NCBI RefSeq assembly: GCF_025822245.1
Contig: NZ_JACKTL010000033.1
Span: 1 to 64,000, forward strand
Reading direction: 5' to 3'
DNA length: 64,000 nt
Source: Mycolicibacterium hodleri
GTDB lineage: Bacteria > Actinomycetota > Actinomycetes > Mycobacteriales > Mycobacteriaceae
Part shown: positions 11,098 to 19,059 of the stretch, one piece after another
How the letters are laid out: each line of letters opens with the position of its first letter
Numbering within the stretch: the stretch's first letter is position 1
The notes under the pieces: model-generated
The model's input: the letters and a program-made list of their open reading frames with translations, nothing else
The model's database searches: none
Told to the model about the DNA's origin: nothing
Position numbers and translations under genes: made by a program

Positions 11098-12315
11098 ATG
11101 ACCTCACCGATCGGACACGTCGACGCGAGCTTCGAGGTCGTGGTCATCGGTGGTGGCAACGCAGGCATCAGCGCCGCCGCGCGGCTGCTCAAGAAGGGCG
11201 TCACCGACGTCGCAGTGGTGGAACCGCAGTCGGTGCACACCTACCGCCCGCTGCTCTCCTACGTCGGCGGCGGCCAGGCCGACATGCGCAGCGCCGAACG
11301 CACCCAACGCTCGGTCACGCCCAAGGGCTGCACCTGGATCCGCGACTCGGCCGTCGCGGTCGACGCGGGAGAGCGGACGGTGCGGTGCGCCTCGGGTCGC
11401 GCCCTTCGCTACCGCGACCTGATCCTGGCGCCGGGCCTGGTGCCCGACACCGACGAGCTTCCCGGCGTCGACGCGGCGATGGAGAACCCCGCCGTGACGA
11501 GCAACTACCTCGACGCGGCGGAGAAGACGTGGGAGTTGGTGCAGCGCATTCCCATTGGCGGGCACGCGGTATTCACCGTGCCCCGGCCGCCGGTGAGCTG
11601 TACGGGCACCACCATCAAGCCGCTGTTCCTCGCGGCCGCGTACTGGCAACGCACGCGTCGTCTTCCCGGCGTTCAGATGACGCTGGTGGTCGACCGTCCG
11701 ACACTGCTGGACGCACCGGACCTGGACACCAAGATCCGCGCCGAACTCCGCAATCTCGGCGTGCGGGTGCTGTGTGACACCGCGGTCACCGGACTGTTCC
11801 CGGAGGACCGTCACATCACCGTCACCAGTCGACGCGACGGCGCGGTGCGCCCCATCTCCTACGACCTCCTGCACCTGGTGCCGCCGTTTCGCGGGCCGCG
11901 CTGGCTGGCCTCCTCGGGACTGGCCGCCGACGACGCCTGCGGCGTCGCCGACGTCGACCCGGCGACCTTCCGGCATCGCCGCCATCCCGAGGTGTGGGCA
12001 GTCGGGGACGGGGCGAACGTCGGCACCGACCCGTCCGGAGGCGCTCTGCGGCCGCAGGTCTCGATGATGGTGGACAACCTTCTGGCCGCGCGGCACGGTC
12101 ACCCCGCGGCGGAGGCCTACGACGGGTACACCGTCGCACCGATCGCCACCGATGAGCGCCACCTCATCACCGGTGAGTTCACCAGAGACGGGGCGCTCGC
12201 CTCGTCGCTGCCTGCCTTTCTCGACCCACTCAAACCCAGGCGCACGGCATGGGCGTTCGACCGCTACGGCCTCCCGCAGATCTATTGGAACCTCTTGCTG
12301 CGCGGCAGACTCTGA
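11098..12315 (+). CDS. SQR-like FAD-dependent oxidoreductase
   Basis: 405-residue flavoprotein of the sulfide:quinone oxidoreductase / type II NADH dehydrogenase superfamily. The FAD motif is VVVIGGGNAGISAA, with a second FAD-site element AVGDGAN at 302-307. Cys168 in RPPVSCTG matches the first redox Cys of the mitochondrial-type SQR. The second redox Cys, normally in a GDCTN-like context, is replaced by Gly305, so the trisulfide chemistry of a canonical SQR seems impaired. It may be an SQR-family quinone reductase with another substrate. ATG 11098 has no clear Shine-Dalgarno; a weak SigF-like element (GGCGT, 15 bases, GGGTAA at 11083) would give a nearly leaderless mRNA. Confidence 0.8.
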   Translation: MTSPIGHVDASFEVVVIGGGNAGISAAARLLKKGVTDVAVVEPQSVHTYRPLLSYVGGGQADMRSAERTQRSVTPKGCTWIRDSAVAVDAGERTVRCASGRALRYRDLILAPGLVPDTDELPGVDAAMENPAVTSNYLDAAEKTWELVQRIPIGGHAVFTVPRPPVSCTGTTIKPLFLAAAYWQRTRRLPGVQMTLVVDRPTLLDAPDLDTKIRAELRNLGVRVLCDTAVTGLFPEDRHITVTSRRDGAVRPISYDLLHLVPPFRGPRWLASSGLAADDACGVADVDPATFRHRRHPEVWAVGDGANVGTDPSGGALRPQVSMMVDNLLAARHGHPAAEAYDGYTVAPIATDERHLITGEFTRDGALASSLPAFLDPLKPRRTAWAFDRYGLPQIYWNLLLRGRL

Positions 12316-12330
12316 CGTTCGCGTCATCTT

Positions 12331-12356
12331 TGGTTGGCCGGATCGGCGCCGGGTAA
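12331..12356 (+). promoter_or_regulatory. SigF-like promoter of the NTF2-like gene
   Basis: TGGTT (12331-12335), 15 bases, GGGTAA (12351-12356), placing initiation close to ATG 12366 and giving a very short leader. Sequence match only. Confidence 0.42.
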
Positions 12357-12365
12357 GGGCAGGTC

Positions 12366-12755
12366 ATGGATGAGCTGACGAAGAAGTTCGTGACCGCCCT
12401 CGGCGAACTGCACCGCGCCGACGACGTCGAACCACTGGTGGCGCTCTTCGGCGACGGCGCCACCCTGAACAAGGCCGGCATGCCCCACGGGCAGAGCGGC
12501 AAGGATGGTGCGCGAACGTTCTGGGAGCAGTACCGGCGCGTGTTCGGCGAGATCGAGTCGACGTTTCACCACGTCGTCACCGGAGACGGGATCGCCTTTC
12601 TGGAGTGGACGTCCAACGGCACGTTGACCAACGGCTCGGAATTCGGTTACGACGGGGTCAGCGTCCTGGAATCCAGCGGGGAGGAGATCGAGGCGTTCCG
12701 CACCTTCTACGACACCGCGGCGTTCCTCGAGAAGCAGAGCGCGATCAGGTCCTAG
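12366..12755 (+). CDS. SnoaL/NTF2-like small protein
   Basis: 129-residue single-domain protein of the NTF2-like/SnoaL cone fold, judged from the pattern FVTALGELHRADDVEPLVALFGDGATL, a central WEQYRRVF helix and FLEWTSNGTLTNG strands ending in EIEAFRTFYDTAAF. Such proteins are small ligand-binding or isomerase-like domains; no function can be assigned. ATG 12366 follows AGGGCAGGTC. It is followed by a strong hairpin. Confidence 0.72.
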   Translation: MDELTKKFVTALGELHRADDVEPLVALFGDGATLNKAGMPHGQSGKDGARTFWEQYRRVFGEIESTFHHVVTGDGIAFLEWTSNGTLTNGSEFGYDGVSVLESSGEEIEAFRTFYDTAAFLEKQSAIRS

Positions 12756-12770
12756 GCCCTCTCGACACCA

Positions 12771-12803
12771 AAGAGCCCCATTCCCAACAGAAATGGGGCT
12801 CTT
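12771..12803. terminator. bidirectional hairpin terminator
   Basis: A perfect 12-bp inverted repeat, AAGAGCCCCATT and AATGGGGCTCTT, with a 9-base loop sits between the convergent NTF2-like and VOC genes. It can serve transcripts from both sides. Confidence 0.85.
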
Positions 12804-12815
12804 GGCACGCCGACG

Positions 12816-13172
12816 TCACTCCGACGGCGGCTCGAACAGCTGCAGGTCGTTGCCCTCGGAGTCCTTGAACGCCGCGATCCGGCCCCAGGGATGCTCACTG
12901 ACCTCGCCGACGAACGTGACGCCCGCGTCGGTGAGACGGACCAATTCGTCGTAGAGGGTGCCGTCGGGCTGCAGCGTGAGCACTGCCCCGCCGGTGTGCT
13001 CACCGTGCGTCTCCTCGCGACCGTTGAGTCCGATCGACACCCCGTTGGCGTCGAGCTCGGACCAGTCGTCGCCCTCGCTCTTGACCGTCAAACCGAGGGT
13101 CTCTCCGTAGAACTTCAGTGCCCGACCCATGTCTTCGACGGGCATCCACACCGTCGCCACACCACTAGCCAT
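12816..13172 (-). CDS. VOC (glyoxalase/bleomycin-resistance fold) protein
   Basis: 118-residue VOC-superfamily protein built of two beta-alpha-beta-beta-beta units: TVWMPVEDMGRALKFYGETLGL in the first half and VGEVSEHPWGRIAAFKDSEGNDLQLFE in the second. The metal ligands of a working glyoxalase are not all obvious, so catalytic activity is uncertain. The start ATG 13172 is chosen over an upstream in-frame ATG at 13223 because GGAGGAAC directly precedes it. A SigF-like promoter lies upstream. Confidence 0.82.
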   Translation of the reverse strand: MASGVATVWMPVEDMGRALKFYGETLGLTVKSEGDDWSELDANGVSIGLNGREETHGEHTGGAVLTLQPDGTLYDELVRLTDAGVTFVGEVSEHPWGRIAAFKDSEGNDLQLFEPPSE

Positions 13173-13210
13173 TGTTCCTCCACTCGTGAACCGATGTACC
13201 TCTGGTGCAC

Positions 13211-13236
13211 TTACCCGGTGCATCGAGCACTACACC
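13211..13236 (-). promoter_or_regulatory. SigF-like promoter of the VOC gene
   Basis: Minus strand: GGTGT (13236-13232), 15 bases, GGGTAA (13216-13211). It shares both halves and spacing with the element before katE, and its -10 plus the next three bases (GGGTAAGTG) is identical to that of the DUF3140 gene. Confidence 0.48.
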
Positions 13237-13278
13237 CGTTGAGCGGCAACACTTTCGCGAGGGCGACGACCGTGGGTG

Positions 13279-13458
13279 TCAGTAGTAGTGCCGGCGACCT
13301 CCGACCGCCCGGCCACGAGATCCCAGGAGCGCCAGCACGACGCCGACGACGAGCAGGATCACGCCGACGACCAGAAGTAGGTGCGCGAAGGCGAAGGTGG
13401 GTACGAGGCTCGGCAGGATGAAACCGAGGACGATGAGGACGATTCCCAGAACGATCAT
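13279..13458 (-). CDS. small two-helix membrane protein, DUF6131-like
   Basis: 59-residue protein consisting almost only of two hydrophobic helices (about residues 2-18 and 24-46) with a Gly/Arg-rich tail ending GRRHYY, the pattern of the DUF6131 family found in mycobacteria. The start ATG 13458 has GAAGG 8 bases upstream; the longer open frame is a shadow of the divergent regulator. Function unknown. It may be stress-induced, since GGTGT, 17 bases, GGGTCT lies upstream, though this match is poor. Confidence 0.68.
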   Translation of the reverse strand: MIVLGIVLIVLGFILPSLVPTFAFAHLLLVVGVILLVVGVVLALLGSRGRAVGGRRHYY

Positions 13459-13557
13459 GATGGACCCTTCATTCGAGGTGGTACGCGCCGAGGGCGCTCG
13501 ACGCTGAGTCCAATGAAAGACCCTTTGGGGTGGTCCGGATACACCCCTAGGGCGGTA

Positions 13558-14238
13558 ATGTCCCTCCCCATGGCCCCCTCTGACAAGCGTCCGATCACCG
13601 TCGCACTCGTCGACGACTACGACGTCGTCGTCATGGGCGTGGCCAACATGTTCGACAACTACCGCGACCGCGTCGTGGTAGCCGAACTCGACACCACGAT
13701 GGGCGTCAGCGACGAGGTCGACGTCGTGCTCTACGACTCGTTCGCCCAACCGGAGTCCGATCACCACGAGATCGGCGTGCTGGTCGCGAATCCGCGGGCC
13801 CGGCGAGTCGTGGTGTACACGTGGAACTTTCATCCCGACCTCATTGAGAGCGCCAAGAAGCATGGGGCGCACGGCTATCTGTCGAAGACGCTGCCGGCCC
13901 GCGACCTGGTGGCCGCGCTCGAAGCCGTCCACGCCGGCGAGATGGTGATCAGCGAGGCGCCGGCCCGAACCCGCAGCGCGGTAGGCCTCGACTGGCCCGG
14001 CCGCGGTGAGGGGCTGAGCGACCGCGAGTCGGAGATCCTGGCGCTCATCACCCAGGGCAAGAGCAACGCGGAGGTGGCGGCTCTGACCTACCTGTCACCC
14101 AACACGGTCAAGTCCTACATCCGCACGATCTACCGCAAGATCGACGCCACCAGCCGAACCAAGGCCGTGCTGTGGGGCGTCGACCACGGGTTCACCCCCG
14201 ACCATCACCGGATCGAGCACTGGAAGGGTGGCCCCTAG
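13558..14238 (+). CDS. orphan LuxR/NarL-type response regulator
   Basis: 226-residue response regulator. The receiver domain (about residues 10-125) starts VALVDDYDVVVMG, with a candidate phosphoacceptor Asp in VVLYDSFAQP and the conserved Lys in GYLSKTLPA. The LuxR-type DNA-binding domain occupies about 155-215 (LSDRESEILALITQGKSN, then YLSPNTVKSYIRTIYRKI). No histidine kinase is adjacent, so its partner is unknown. The start could be ATG 13558 or 13570; 13558 is favoured by the AGGG upstream. It is divergent from the small membrane protein. Confidence 0.85.
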   Translation: MSLPMAPSDKRPITVALVDDYDVVVMGVANMFDNYRDRVVVAELDTTMGVSDEVDVVLYDSFAQPESDHHEIGVLVANPRARRVVVYTWNFHPDLIESAKKHGAHGYLSKTLPARDLVAALEAVHAGEMVISEAPARTRSAVGLDWPGRGEGLSDRESEILALITQGKSNAEVAALTYLSPNTVKSYIRTIYRKIDATSRTKAVLWGVDHGFTPDHHRIEHWKGGP

Positions 14239-14248
14239 GCTGCGTCGG

Positions 14249-15109
14249 TCACGCCTCCGCGGGGAACTCGACGGGATAGGGCTCGGCGAAGTCGGCTGAT
14301 CTGCCCACCGCCGCCCACTTCCGGTCGGTGGCGAGCAGTAGCTCGTCCTGGCGGATGGATCCCTCGACGGCGTTGACCCCGAGCGGCAGGTGGTACGGCA
14401 GATCGCTGCGGCGCGACATCGTGACCAGGATCTCCGCGGCGCGCGCCGGATCGCCCGCCGAGATCGCGTCGCTGGCCCGGATGGCGTTCATCGCTCCAAC
14501 CGTGTCGGCGTACCGGTCGGGGATGTCGGCGACCTCCATGGACGAGCCGGCCCAGTCGGTGGCGAAACCGCTGGGCTCGACCACGAGGACTCGGACGCCG
14601 AACGGCGCCGTCTCGGCCGCAAGCGTGCGGGAGAAGCCGTCGATGGCGAACTTCGCGGCCTGGTAGGAGGCAATGCCCGCCGACCCTCCGACGCGGCCGC
14701 CCATCGACGAGAACTGCACGATCAACCCGCCACCCTGCTCGCGCAGGACGGGGATCGCGGCCTTGGAGACGTGGTAGACGCCCCAGAAGTTGGTGTCGAA
14801 CTGAGCGCGGAAGTCCGCCTCGTCGCCGGTCTCGATGGGCGCGACGTTGGCATATCCGGCGTTGTTGACCACGACGTCGATACGCCCGAACCGCGCCCGG
14901 GCCTGCGCGATCGTCGAGGTGGCCTGCGCCGGATCGGTGACGTCGAGCGTCAGGGGCAGGACGTGCTGCCCGTGGGCGTCGACGAGGTCGGCGAGTTGTT
15001 CGGGTCGACGGGCGGTGGCGGCGACGTCGTCGCCGGCGGCCAGCGCGGCGCGCACCAGTTCGCGCCCGAAACCTCGCGACGATCCCGTGACGAACCAGAC
15101 CTTGCTCAT
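14249..15109 (-). CDS. short-chain dehydrogenase/reductase (SDR)
   Basis: 286-residue classical SDR. The NAD(P) motif is VTGSSRGFGREL, the structural NNAGY is present, and the catalytic Tyr-x3-Lys is YQAAKFAIDG. The Arg two residues after the glycine motif Ser suggests NADPH. ATG 15109 is chosen for AGGAGAAC just upstream; the in-frame ATG at 15148 lies inside the operator region. It is divergent from a TetR gene across a palindrome-bearing intergenic region, so it is probably the target of that repressor. The substrate is unknown. Confidence 0.87.
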   Translation of the reverse strand: MSKVWFVTGSSRGFGRELVRAALAAGDDVAATARRPEQLADLVDAHGQHVLPLTLDVTDPAQATSTIAQARARFGRIDVVVNNAGYANVAPIETGDEADFRAQFDTNFWGVYHVSKAAIPVLREQGGGLIVQFSSMGGRVGGSAGIASYQAAKFAIDGFSRTLAAETAPFGVRVLVVEPSGFATDWAGSSMEVADIPDRYADTVGAMNAIRASDAISAGDPARAAEILVTMSRRSDLPYHLPLGVNAVEGSIRQDELLLATDRKWAAVGRSADFAEPYPVEFPAEA

Positions 15110-15122
15110 GTTCTCCTCCATT

Positions 15123-15146
15123 CGGATATCCGATAGTCGAACTATC
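15123..15146. promoter_or_regulatory. TetR-type operator between SDR and TetR genes
   Basis: Two adjacent palindromes lie in the 100-base divergent region: CGGATATCCG (15123-15132, perfect 10 bp) and GATAGT-CGA-ACTATC (15132-15146, perfect arms). The second has the size and symmetry of a TetR-family operator and is the probable binding site of the adjacent regulator. Confidence 0.6.
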
Positions 15147-15209
15147 ACATGGCTGGAACGTGCCCGCGCTAGATTTACTTCCCGCCGGACCGATCAGGGG
15201 GTGCCAGTC

Positions 15210-15782
15210 GTGCGTCGAGACGCCGCCGCCAACCGCGAACGGCTGGTGGCCGCAGCCGAGGCGGTGTTCGCCGAGCACGGATCAAGCGCGACGCTCGACG
15301 ACGTCGCGACGGCCGCCGGCGTGGGACCCGCGACCCTGTACCGACGCTTCGCCAACAAGGACGCGCTGGTCCGCGAGGTGCTCTCCGCATTCTTCGGCCG
15401 CCTCGTGGAGGCCGCCGAGACCGCGGCCACGGGGCCCGCCGACCGCGGCCTCGAAACGTTCCTGCGGACCGTCGGCGTCGAACTCGCCCAGAAGTCGGGC
15501 CTGTCCGCTCCGGTCTGGGGCGAGCTTGCCCCCGAACCCGTCGTCGAGGAACTTCGCCGGCTCTCCACCGAGTTGCTGATCGGCGCACAGCGCGCCGGAG
15601 CGGTGCGAGCCGACGTGACCCCCGACGACGTGGCCGCGGCCGTCTGGGCGCTGCGCGGCGTCATCGCCTCCGAACGCGTCGACCCGGAGCGCCGCGGCGC
15701 CCAGCTGTGGCGGCGGCATCTGGAGACCATTCTCCGCGGTTTCGGCGACGACGCCGGGCCCAGCGGTCGTCGGACCGTTTGA
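15210..15782 (+). CDS. TetR-family transcriptional regulator
   Basis: 190-residue TetR-family repressor with an N-terminal helix-turn-helix (AAEAVFAEHGSSATLDDVATAAGVGPATLYRRF, about residues 15-48) and a C-terminal ligand domain of the usual length. GTG 15210 is preferred to GTG 15201 because AGGGGG lies 8 bases upstream of it. It probably controls the divergent SDR and itself through the palindromes at 15123-15146. The inducer is unknown. Confidence 0.85.
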   Translation: MRRDAAANRERLVAAAEAVFAEHGSSATLDDVATAAGVGPATLYRRFANKDALVREVLSAFFGRLVEAAETAATGPADRGLETFLRTVGVELAQKSGLSAPVWGELAPEPVVEELRRLSTELLIGAQRAGAVRADVTPDDVAAAVWALRGVIASERVDPERRGAQLWRRHLETILRGFGDDAGPSGRRTV

Positions 15783-15838
15783 TCCGCGCGGCCCCGGGAA
15801 CGCCCACGACGGTGTCCCATCTGGCGAACGGAGTGACT

Positions 15839-15988
15839 ATGCCCAAAGGCAGCGGCATCTACGAGGACGAACCGCGCGAGCATCGCAAGACGTACTCGCA
15901 GGAATCGGACGACGACCCGCAGCGGGCGAGCGCGGAGTCGGCGCCGGACGACAGCTCGTCCGACGACGCCGGGGAGCCCACCGGCTAA
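15839..15988 (+). CDS. small acidic hydrophilic protein
   Basis: 49-residue strongly acidic, low-complexity protein (runs such as ESDDDPQ and PDDSSSDDAGE) with no hydrophobic segment, probably disordered. ATG 15839 is preceded by GGAG. GTTT, 15 bases, GGGAAC upstream is a poor SigF-like match. Family unknown; small acidic proteins of this kind recur in mycobacterial genomes, but no function is assigned. Confidence 0.5.
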   Translation: MPKGSGIYEDEPREHRKTYSQESDDDPQRASAESAPDDSSSDDAGEPTG

Positions 15989-16152
15989 CCCGGCCTGACG
16001 CAGGTCGACCACATTGCGTGTTGGACCACTCCCCGCCCCGGGTAGAGTCGAGCGCTACCGGACGTGACCAAGACCCCGTCACGTCACGAATGTGGCAAAT
16101 ACGCGCGGCGTTGCTGCGCTCCGGTGTACCAGCCAGGCGGGGGAGCTCGATC

Positions 16153-17373
16153 GTGACGGCGATTCGATGGTGGTGGCGTCAGCCTGACCACTTCGATTGG
16201 CTCAGCGCCTTTCTTCACGTCCGCCGGATGGCGACGATGACCCGCGGCGTCCTGGTCGCGGTCACGCTCTGCCTCGCCGTCGTCCCGTTCGCCATGCTGC
16301 TGGGCTCCGCCCCGCCGGTGTCGACGCTCGACCGGACGCTCAGCGTGGCGGCCGGGATCGGTGGGATGGCCGGTGCGGCGCTCTGGCTCCATCGCTTCCC
16401 GTCGAAGACCCAGTCGATCGCCTTCTCGATCACCGCCAGCCTCAGCATCGCGTGCGCGGTGCTGGCCCAGAGCGATCCGCTGACCGCCATCCTGGGATGC
16501 ACCACGTTCGCGACCATCTCCGGTTACATCGCGCTCTTCCATACCCCCGCGTTGATGGTCGCCAACCTGATGGTGGTCCTCGCGGTGTCGGCCGTGCCGG
16601 CCGTGGCCCTCGTCGACGTCGACGGCTACGTGCGCACGGCGAGCGCCTTCGCGGTCGTGCTCATCGGCAACGTCGCCGTCCCGTACGGCGTTCAGATCAT
16701 CGTCCACACGCTGGGCGTCGACCTTCTCAAGGCGGACCGTGATCCGCTCACCGGGCTCTACAACCGCCGGGCGTTCTACCGACGGACCGCCGCACTGGCC
16801 ACCGCCGGCGACGGTGACGGCACGCTACTCATCGCGATGATCGACCTCGACGAGTTCAAGCGCCTCAACGACACCCTCGGCCACACCCACGGCGATCTCG
16901 CCCTGGCGGCCGTCGGCCGGGCGCTGCGCGACCATGCGCCCCGCGGGTCGGTCATCGGCCGCGCCGGAGGCGAGGAGTTCCTGGTCGCCGTCGACGTCGG
17001 CCAGTCCACTCCCGCTGCGATCGGGCAGGGTTTGTGCAAGGCCATCGAGGTGCTGCCGTTTCCGACGACCGCCAGTGTGGGGACCGCGTGCGTCACGTTC
17101 CACGAGGTGCTGACGGGCGACGGCCCCTACGAGGCGATCACCAGCGTGATCGCCGCCGCGGACGCCGCGATGTACGAGGCAAAGCGCAACGGCGGCAACC
17201 GCACCCGCCACTACGTCAACCTGGCGAGGCCCCTCGACATGTCGTCCCGCCAGCGGACGTGGAGCCCGACCACCCGCCGCTGGGAGGCGCTACCCGCCGT
17301 CGGCGGGCCAGTACCGGCGCCCGCCGATCACCGGCACCGACTACGCGAGCGGGACTGGTCTGCCTCGTGGTGA
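16153..17373 (+). CDS. membrane diguanylate cyclase (GGDEF)
   Basis: 406-residue protein with an N-terminal membrane part of about six helices (residues 30-190) and a C-terminal GGDEF domain (about 195-360). The active-site signature is GGEEF at 272-276, a functional variant, with the Mg-binding IDLDEFKRLND at 230-240, so c-di-GMP synthesis is likely. GTG 16153 is chosen because GGGGGAGC lies just upstream; the open frame to 16018 lacks homology. GTGTT, 17 bases, GGGTAG at 16018-16045 is a possible SigF-like promoter. No inhibitory RxxD was noted before the signature. Confidence 0.87.
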   Translation: MTAIRWWWRQPDHFDWLSAFLHVRRMATMTRGVLVAVTLCLAVVPFAMLLGSAPPVSTLDRTLSVAAGIGGMAGAALWLHRFPSKTQSIAFSITASLSIACAVLAQSDPLTAILGCTTFATISGYIALFHTPALMVANLMVVLAVSAVPAVALVDVDGYVRTASAFAVVLIGNVAVPYGVQIIVHTLGVDLLKADRDPLTGLYNRRAFYRRTAALATAGDGDGTLLIAMIDLDEFKRLNDTLGHTHGDLALAAVGRALRDHAPRGSVIGRAGGEEFLVAVDVGQSTPAAIGQGLCKAIEVLPFPTTASVGTACVTFHEVLTGDGPYEAITSVIAAADAAMYEAKRNGGNRTRHYVNLARPLDMSSRQRTWSPTTRRWEALPAVGGPVPAPADHRHRLRERDWSASW

Positions 17374-17381
17374 CCACCGCG

Positions 17382-17636
17382 TCACCATCGGTCCATGACC
17401 CCCGCAACCTGCAGTAGATAGACCACCGAGACGATCAGGAAGATCGCGAAGATGACCCCGACGGCGATCAACGCCGCGACACCGGTCGGCGTCATCTTGC
17501 TGCGCGGGGGCGGATTCCGGTTGGCCGACTGCGTCGTCGAGCCCGAGTCTGGCGGGGTCTCCCCGGGTTGCACACCATGGGCGTCGCCCACCGTAGGGAT
17601 CTCGACGGGGTCCGGATCCGGTGGTACGGCCGTCAT
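17382..17636 (-). CDS. small Pro-rich single-span membrane protein
   Basis: 84-residue protein with a Pro/Asp-rich hydrophilic N-terminal half and one membrane helix near the C-terminus (about residues 52-76, VAALIAVGVIFAIFLIVSVV), ending VMDRW. Its ATG overlaps the stop of the preceding small gene as ATGA, which supports both starts and suggests translational coupling. It converges with the GGDEF gene (8-base gap). Function unknown. Confidence 0.65.
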   Translation of the reverse strand: MTAVPPDPDPVEIPTVGDAHGVQPGETPPDSGSTTQSANRNPPPRSKMTPTGVAALIAVGVIFAIFLIVSVVYLLQVAGVMDRW

Positions 17637-17791
17637 CGCCGCCACGCCGATCCGCCACCGGTCGCAACGTCGGACCGCGCCATCAGCGCCAGGAGCGGAA
17701 TGTGCGGCTGCCCAAGGATGCGTTGGTTCCGCCCCGGTCGGACGAATTCCACCGCCCTGTCGAAAGCGCTGGTCAAAGTCGTCAACGTCAT
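17633..17791 (-). CDS. short hypothetical protein coupled to membrane protein
   Basis: 52-residue ORF (MTLTTLTSAFDRAVEFVRPG...) too short for most gene callers. Support comes from the strong Shine-Dalgarno GGAGGGG 5 bases before ATG 17791 and from the ATGA overlap with the downstream gene. No known family was recognised. It has an amphipathic N-terminus and a basic C-terminus; it could be a leader peptide or a small partner of the membrane protein. Confidence 0.5.
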   Translation of the reverse strand: MTLTTLTSAFDRAVEFVRPGRNQRILGQPHIPLLALMARSDVATGGGSAWRR

Positions 17792-17859
17792 GGCCACCCC
17801 TCCTATCTGCTCGGTCTTGACGACATCCCCGCCCCCCGGTGGTCTCAAACTCCGGCGGC

Positions 17860-17885
17860 GGTTGCAGCGCCCGCCATCCGGGTAC
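17860..17885 (+). promoter_or_regulatory. SigF-like promoter of the SOUL gene
   Basis: GGTTG (17860-17864), 15 bases, GGGTAC (17880-17885). Initiation would fall only a few bases before ATG 17895, giving a near-leaderless transcript. Confidence 0.5.
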
Positions 17886-17894
17886 GGTCCAGGC

Positions 17895-18536
17895 ATGACG
17901 CAGCCATTGCACCAACTGGCGAACGTGGTGACGCAGGTTGCCGAGTCCGTGCTGGGAATCGCCGGAATCCGGGTGGGCACCGAGGAGCCGCCACACGACA
18001 CCGAACGGCTGGCCGACGGCCTGGAGATCCGCCGCTACCGACCTCGCATCGCCGCCGAGACGACCGTCGAGGCCCCCGAGGAGCAAGCGCGCAGCGAGGG
18101 CTTCCGGCGGTTGGCTCGCTACATCTTCGGCGGCAACGGGGGGTCCGACAAGATCGCCATGACGGCGCCGGTCAGCCAGGCGGCATCCGGCAGCCGCACG
18201 ATCGAGATGACCGCCCCGGTGTCGCGCTCGGGTGACGACGAGAACGGCTGGGTGATCCGCTTCTTCATGCCCTCGAAGTGGACGATGGCCACGTTGCCCG
18301 CCCCCGACGACGACAGGGTGCGCCTGGTCGAGGTCCCCCCCGAGACCATGGCGGTGCTGCGCTTCACCGGCGACCGTGGCACGGCCGCGGTCGCCGCCAA
18401 GTCAACCGAACTCCTGAATGCGCTGCGCGACAAGGGAATCGAAGTCAGCGGCGAACCTCAGGCCTGGTTCTACGACCCGCCGTGGACGGTACCGTTCCGT
18501 CGCCGGAACGAAGTGGTCGTGCCCGTCGCGACCTGA
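17895..18536 (+). CDS. SOUL-family haem-binding protein
   Basis: 213-residue SOUL/HBP-family protein, a haem- or porphyrin-binding beta-barrel. Family features are LEIRRYRPRIAAETTV at the start of the domain, the repeated phrase MTAPVS (two copies at about residues 88 and 104), VIRFFMPSKWTMATLP and the C-terminal AWFYDPPWTVPFRRRNEV. No signal peptide is visible, although M. tuberculosis relatives have been discussed as secreted. The start is ATG 17895, next to a SigF-like promoter. Confidence 0.85.
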   Translation: MTQPLHQLANVVTQVAESVLGIAGIRVGTEEPPHDTERLADGLEIRRYRPRIAAETTVEAPEEQARSEGFRRLARYIFGGNGGSDKIAMTAPVSQAASGSRTIEMTAPVSRSGDDENGWVIRFFMPSKWTMATLPAPDDDRVRLVEVPPETMAVLRFTGDRGTAAVAAKSTELLNALRDKGIEVSGEPQAWFYDPPWTVPFRRRNEVVVPVAT

Positions 18537-18607
18537 CGAGGTCGCGGCGCCCGGGCCAATCGGGACGACCCGGGAATAAATGCGACCGCATCGGTGTTGT
18601 GCGCCCC

Positions 18608-19042
18608 GTGACTGACAACGCCGGAACCGAAGCCGAACTAAGCCCCACCGACTGGGTGCGCGACCAGACCAAACGCATTCTCGAACAGGGCACCACCGAC
18701 GGCGTCGAGGTACTCGACCGCCCGATCGTCCTGTTCACCACCACCGGGGTGAAGTCGGGGAAGAAGCGCTACGTGCCCCTGATGCGCGTCGAGGCCGACG
18801 GCAAGTACGCCATGGTCGCCTCCAAGGGTGGAGATCCCAAGCACCCGTCGTGGTACTTCAACGTCAAGGCCAACCCCACCGTCGTCGTACAGGACGGTGA
18901 CAAGGTCACGACCCTGACCGCCCGTGAGATCGACGGCGAAGAGCGCGAGCAGTGGTGGAAGCTGGCCGTCGAGGCCTACCCGCCCTACGCCGAATACCAG
19001 ACCAAGACCGACCGTCAGATCCCCGTCTTCGTCCTGGAGTGA
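18608..19042 (+). CDS. Ddn-like deazaflavin (F420)-dependent nitroreductase family protein
   Basis: 144-residue split-barrel protein of the Ddn/FDOR-A family, which uses reduced F420 in mycobacteria to reduce quinones or xenobiotics. Characteristic segments are VLFTTTGVKSGKKRYVPLM, then VASKGGDPKHPSWYFNVKANP and the C-terminal YAEYQTKTDRQIPVFVLE. GTG 18608 is chosen; GTG 18599 is also in frame. It converges with the ABC-F gene. Substrate unknown. Confidence 0.87.
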   Translation: MTDNAGTEAELSPTDWVRDQTKRILEQGTTDGVEVLDRPIVLFTTTGVKSGKKRYVPLMRVEADGKYAMVASKGGDPKHPSWYFNVKANPTVVVQDGDKVTTLTAREIDGEEREQWWKLAVEAYPPYAEYQTKTDRQIPVFVLE

Positions 19043-19059
19043 GCCGGCCCGGGGCGGGT

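Noticed and set aside
14835..15209. Extension of the TetR frame upstream to 14835
   Set aside because: It would run through the divergent SDR gene and the operator; TetR homology starts near 15210.
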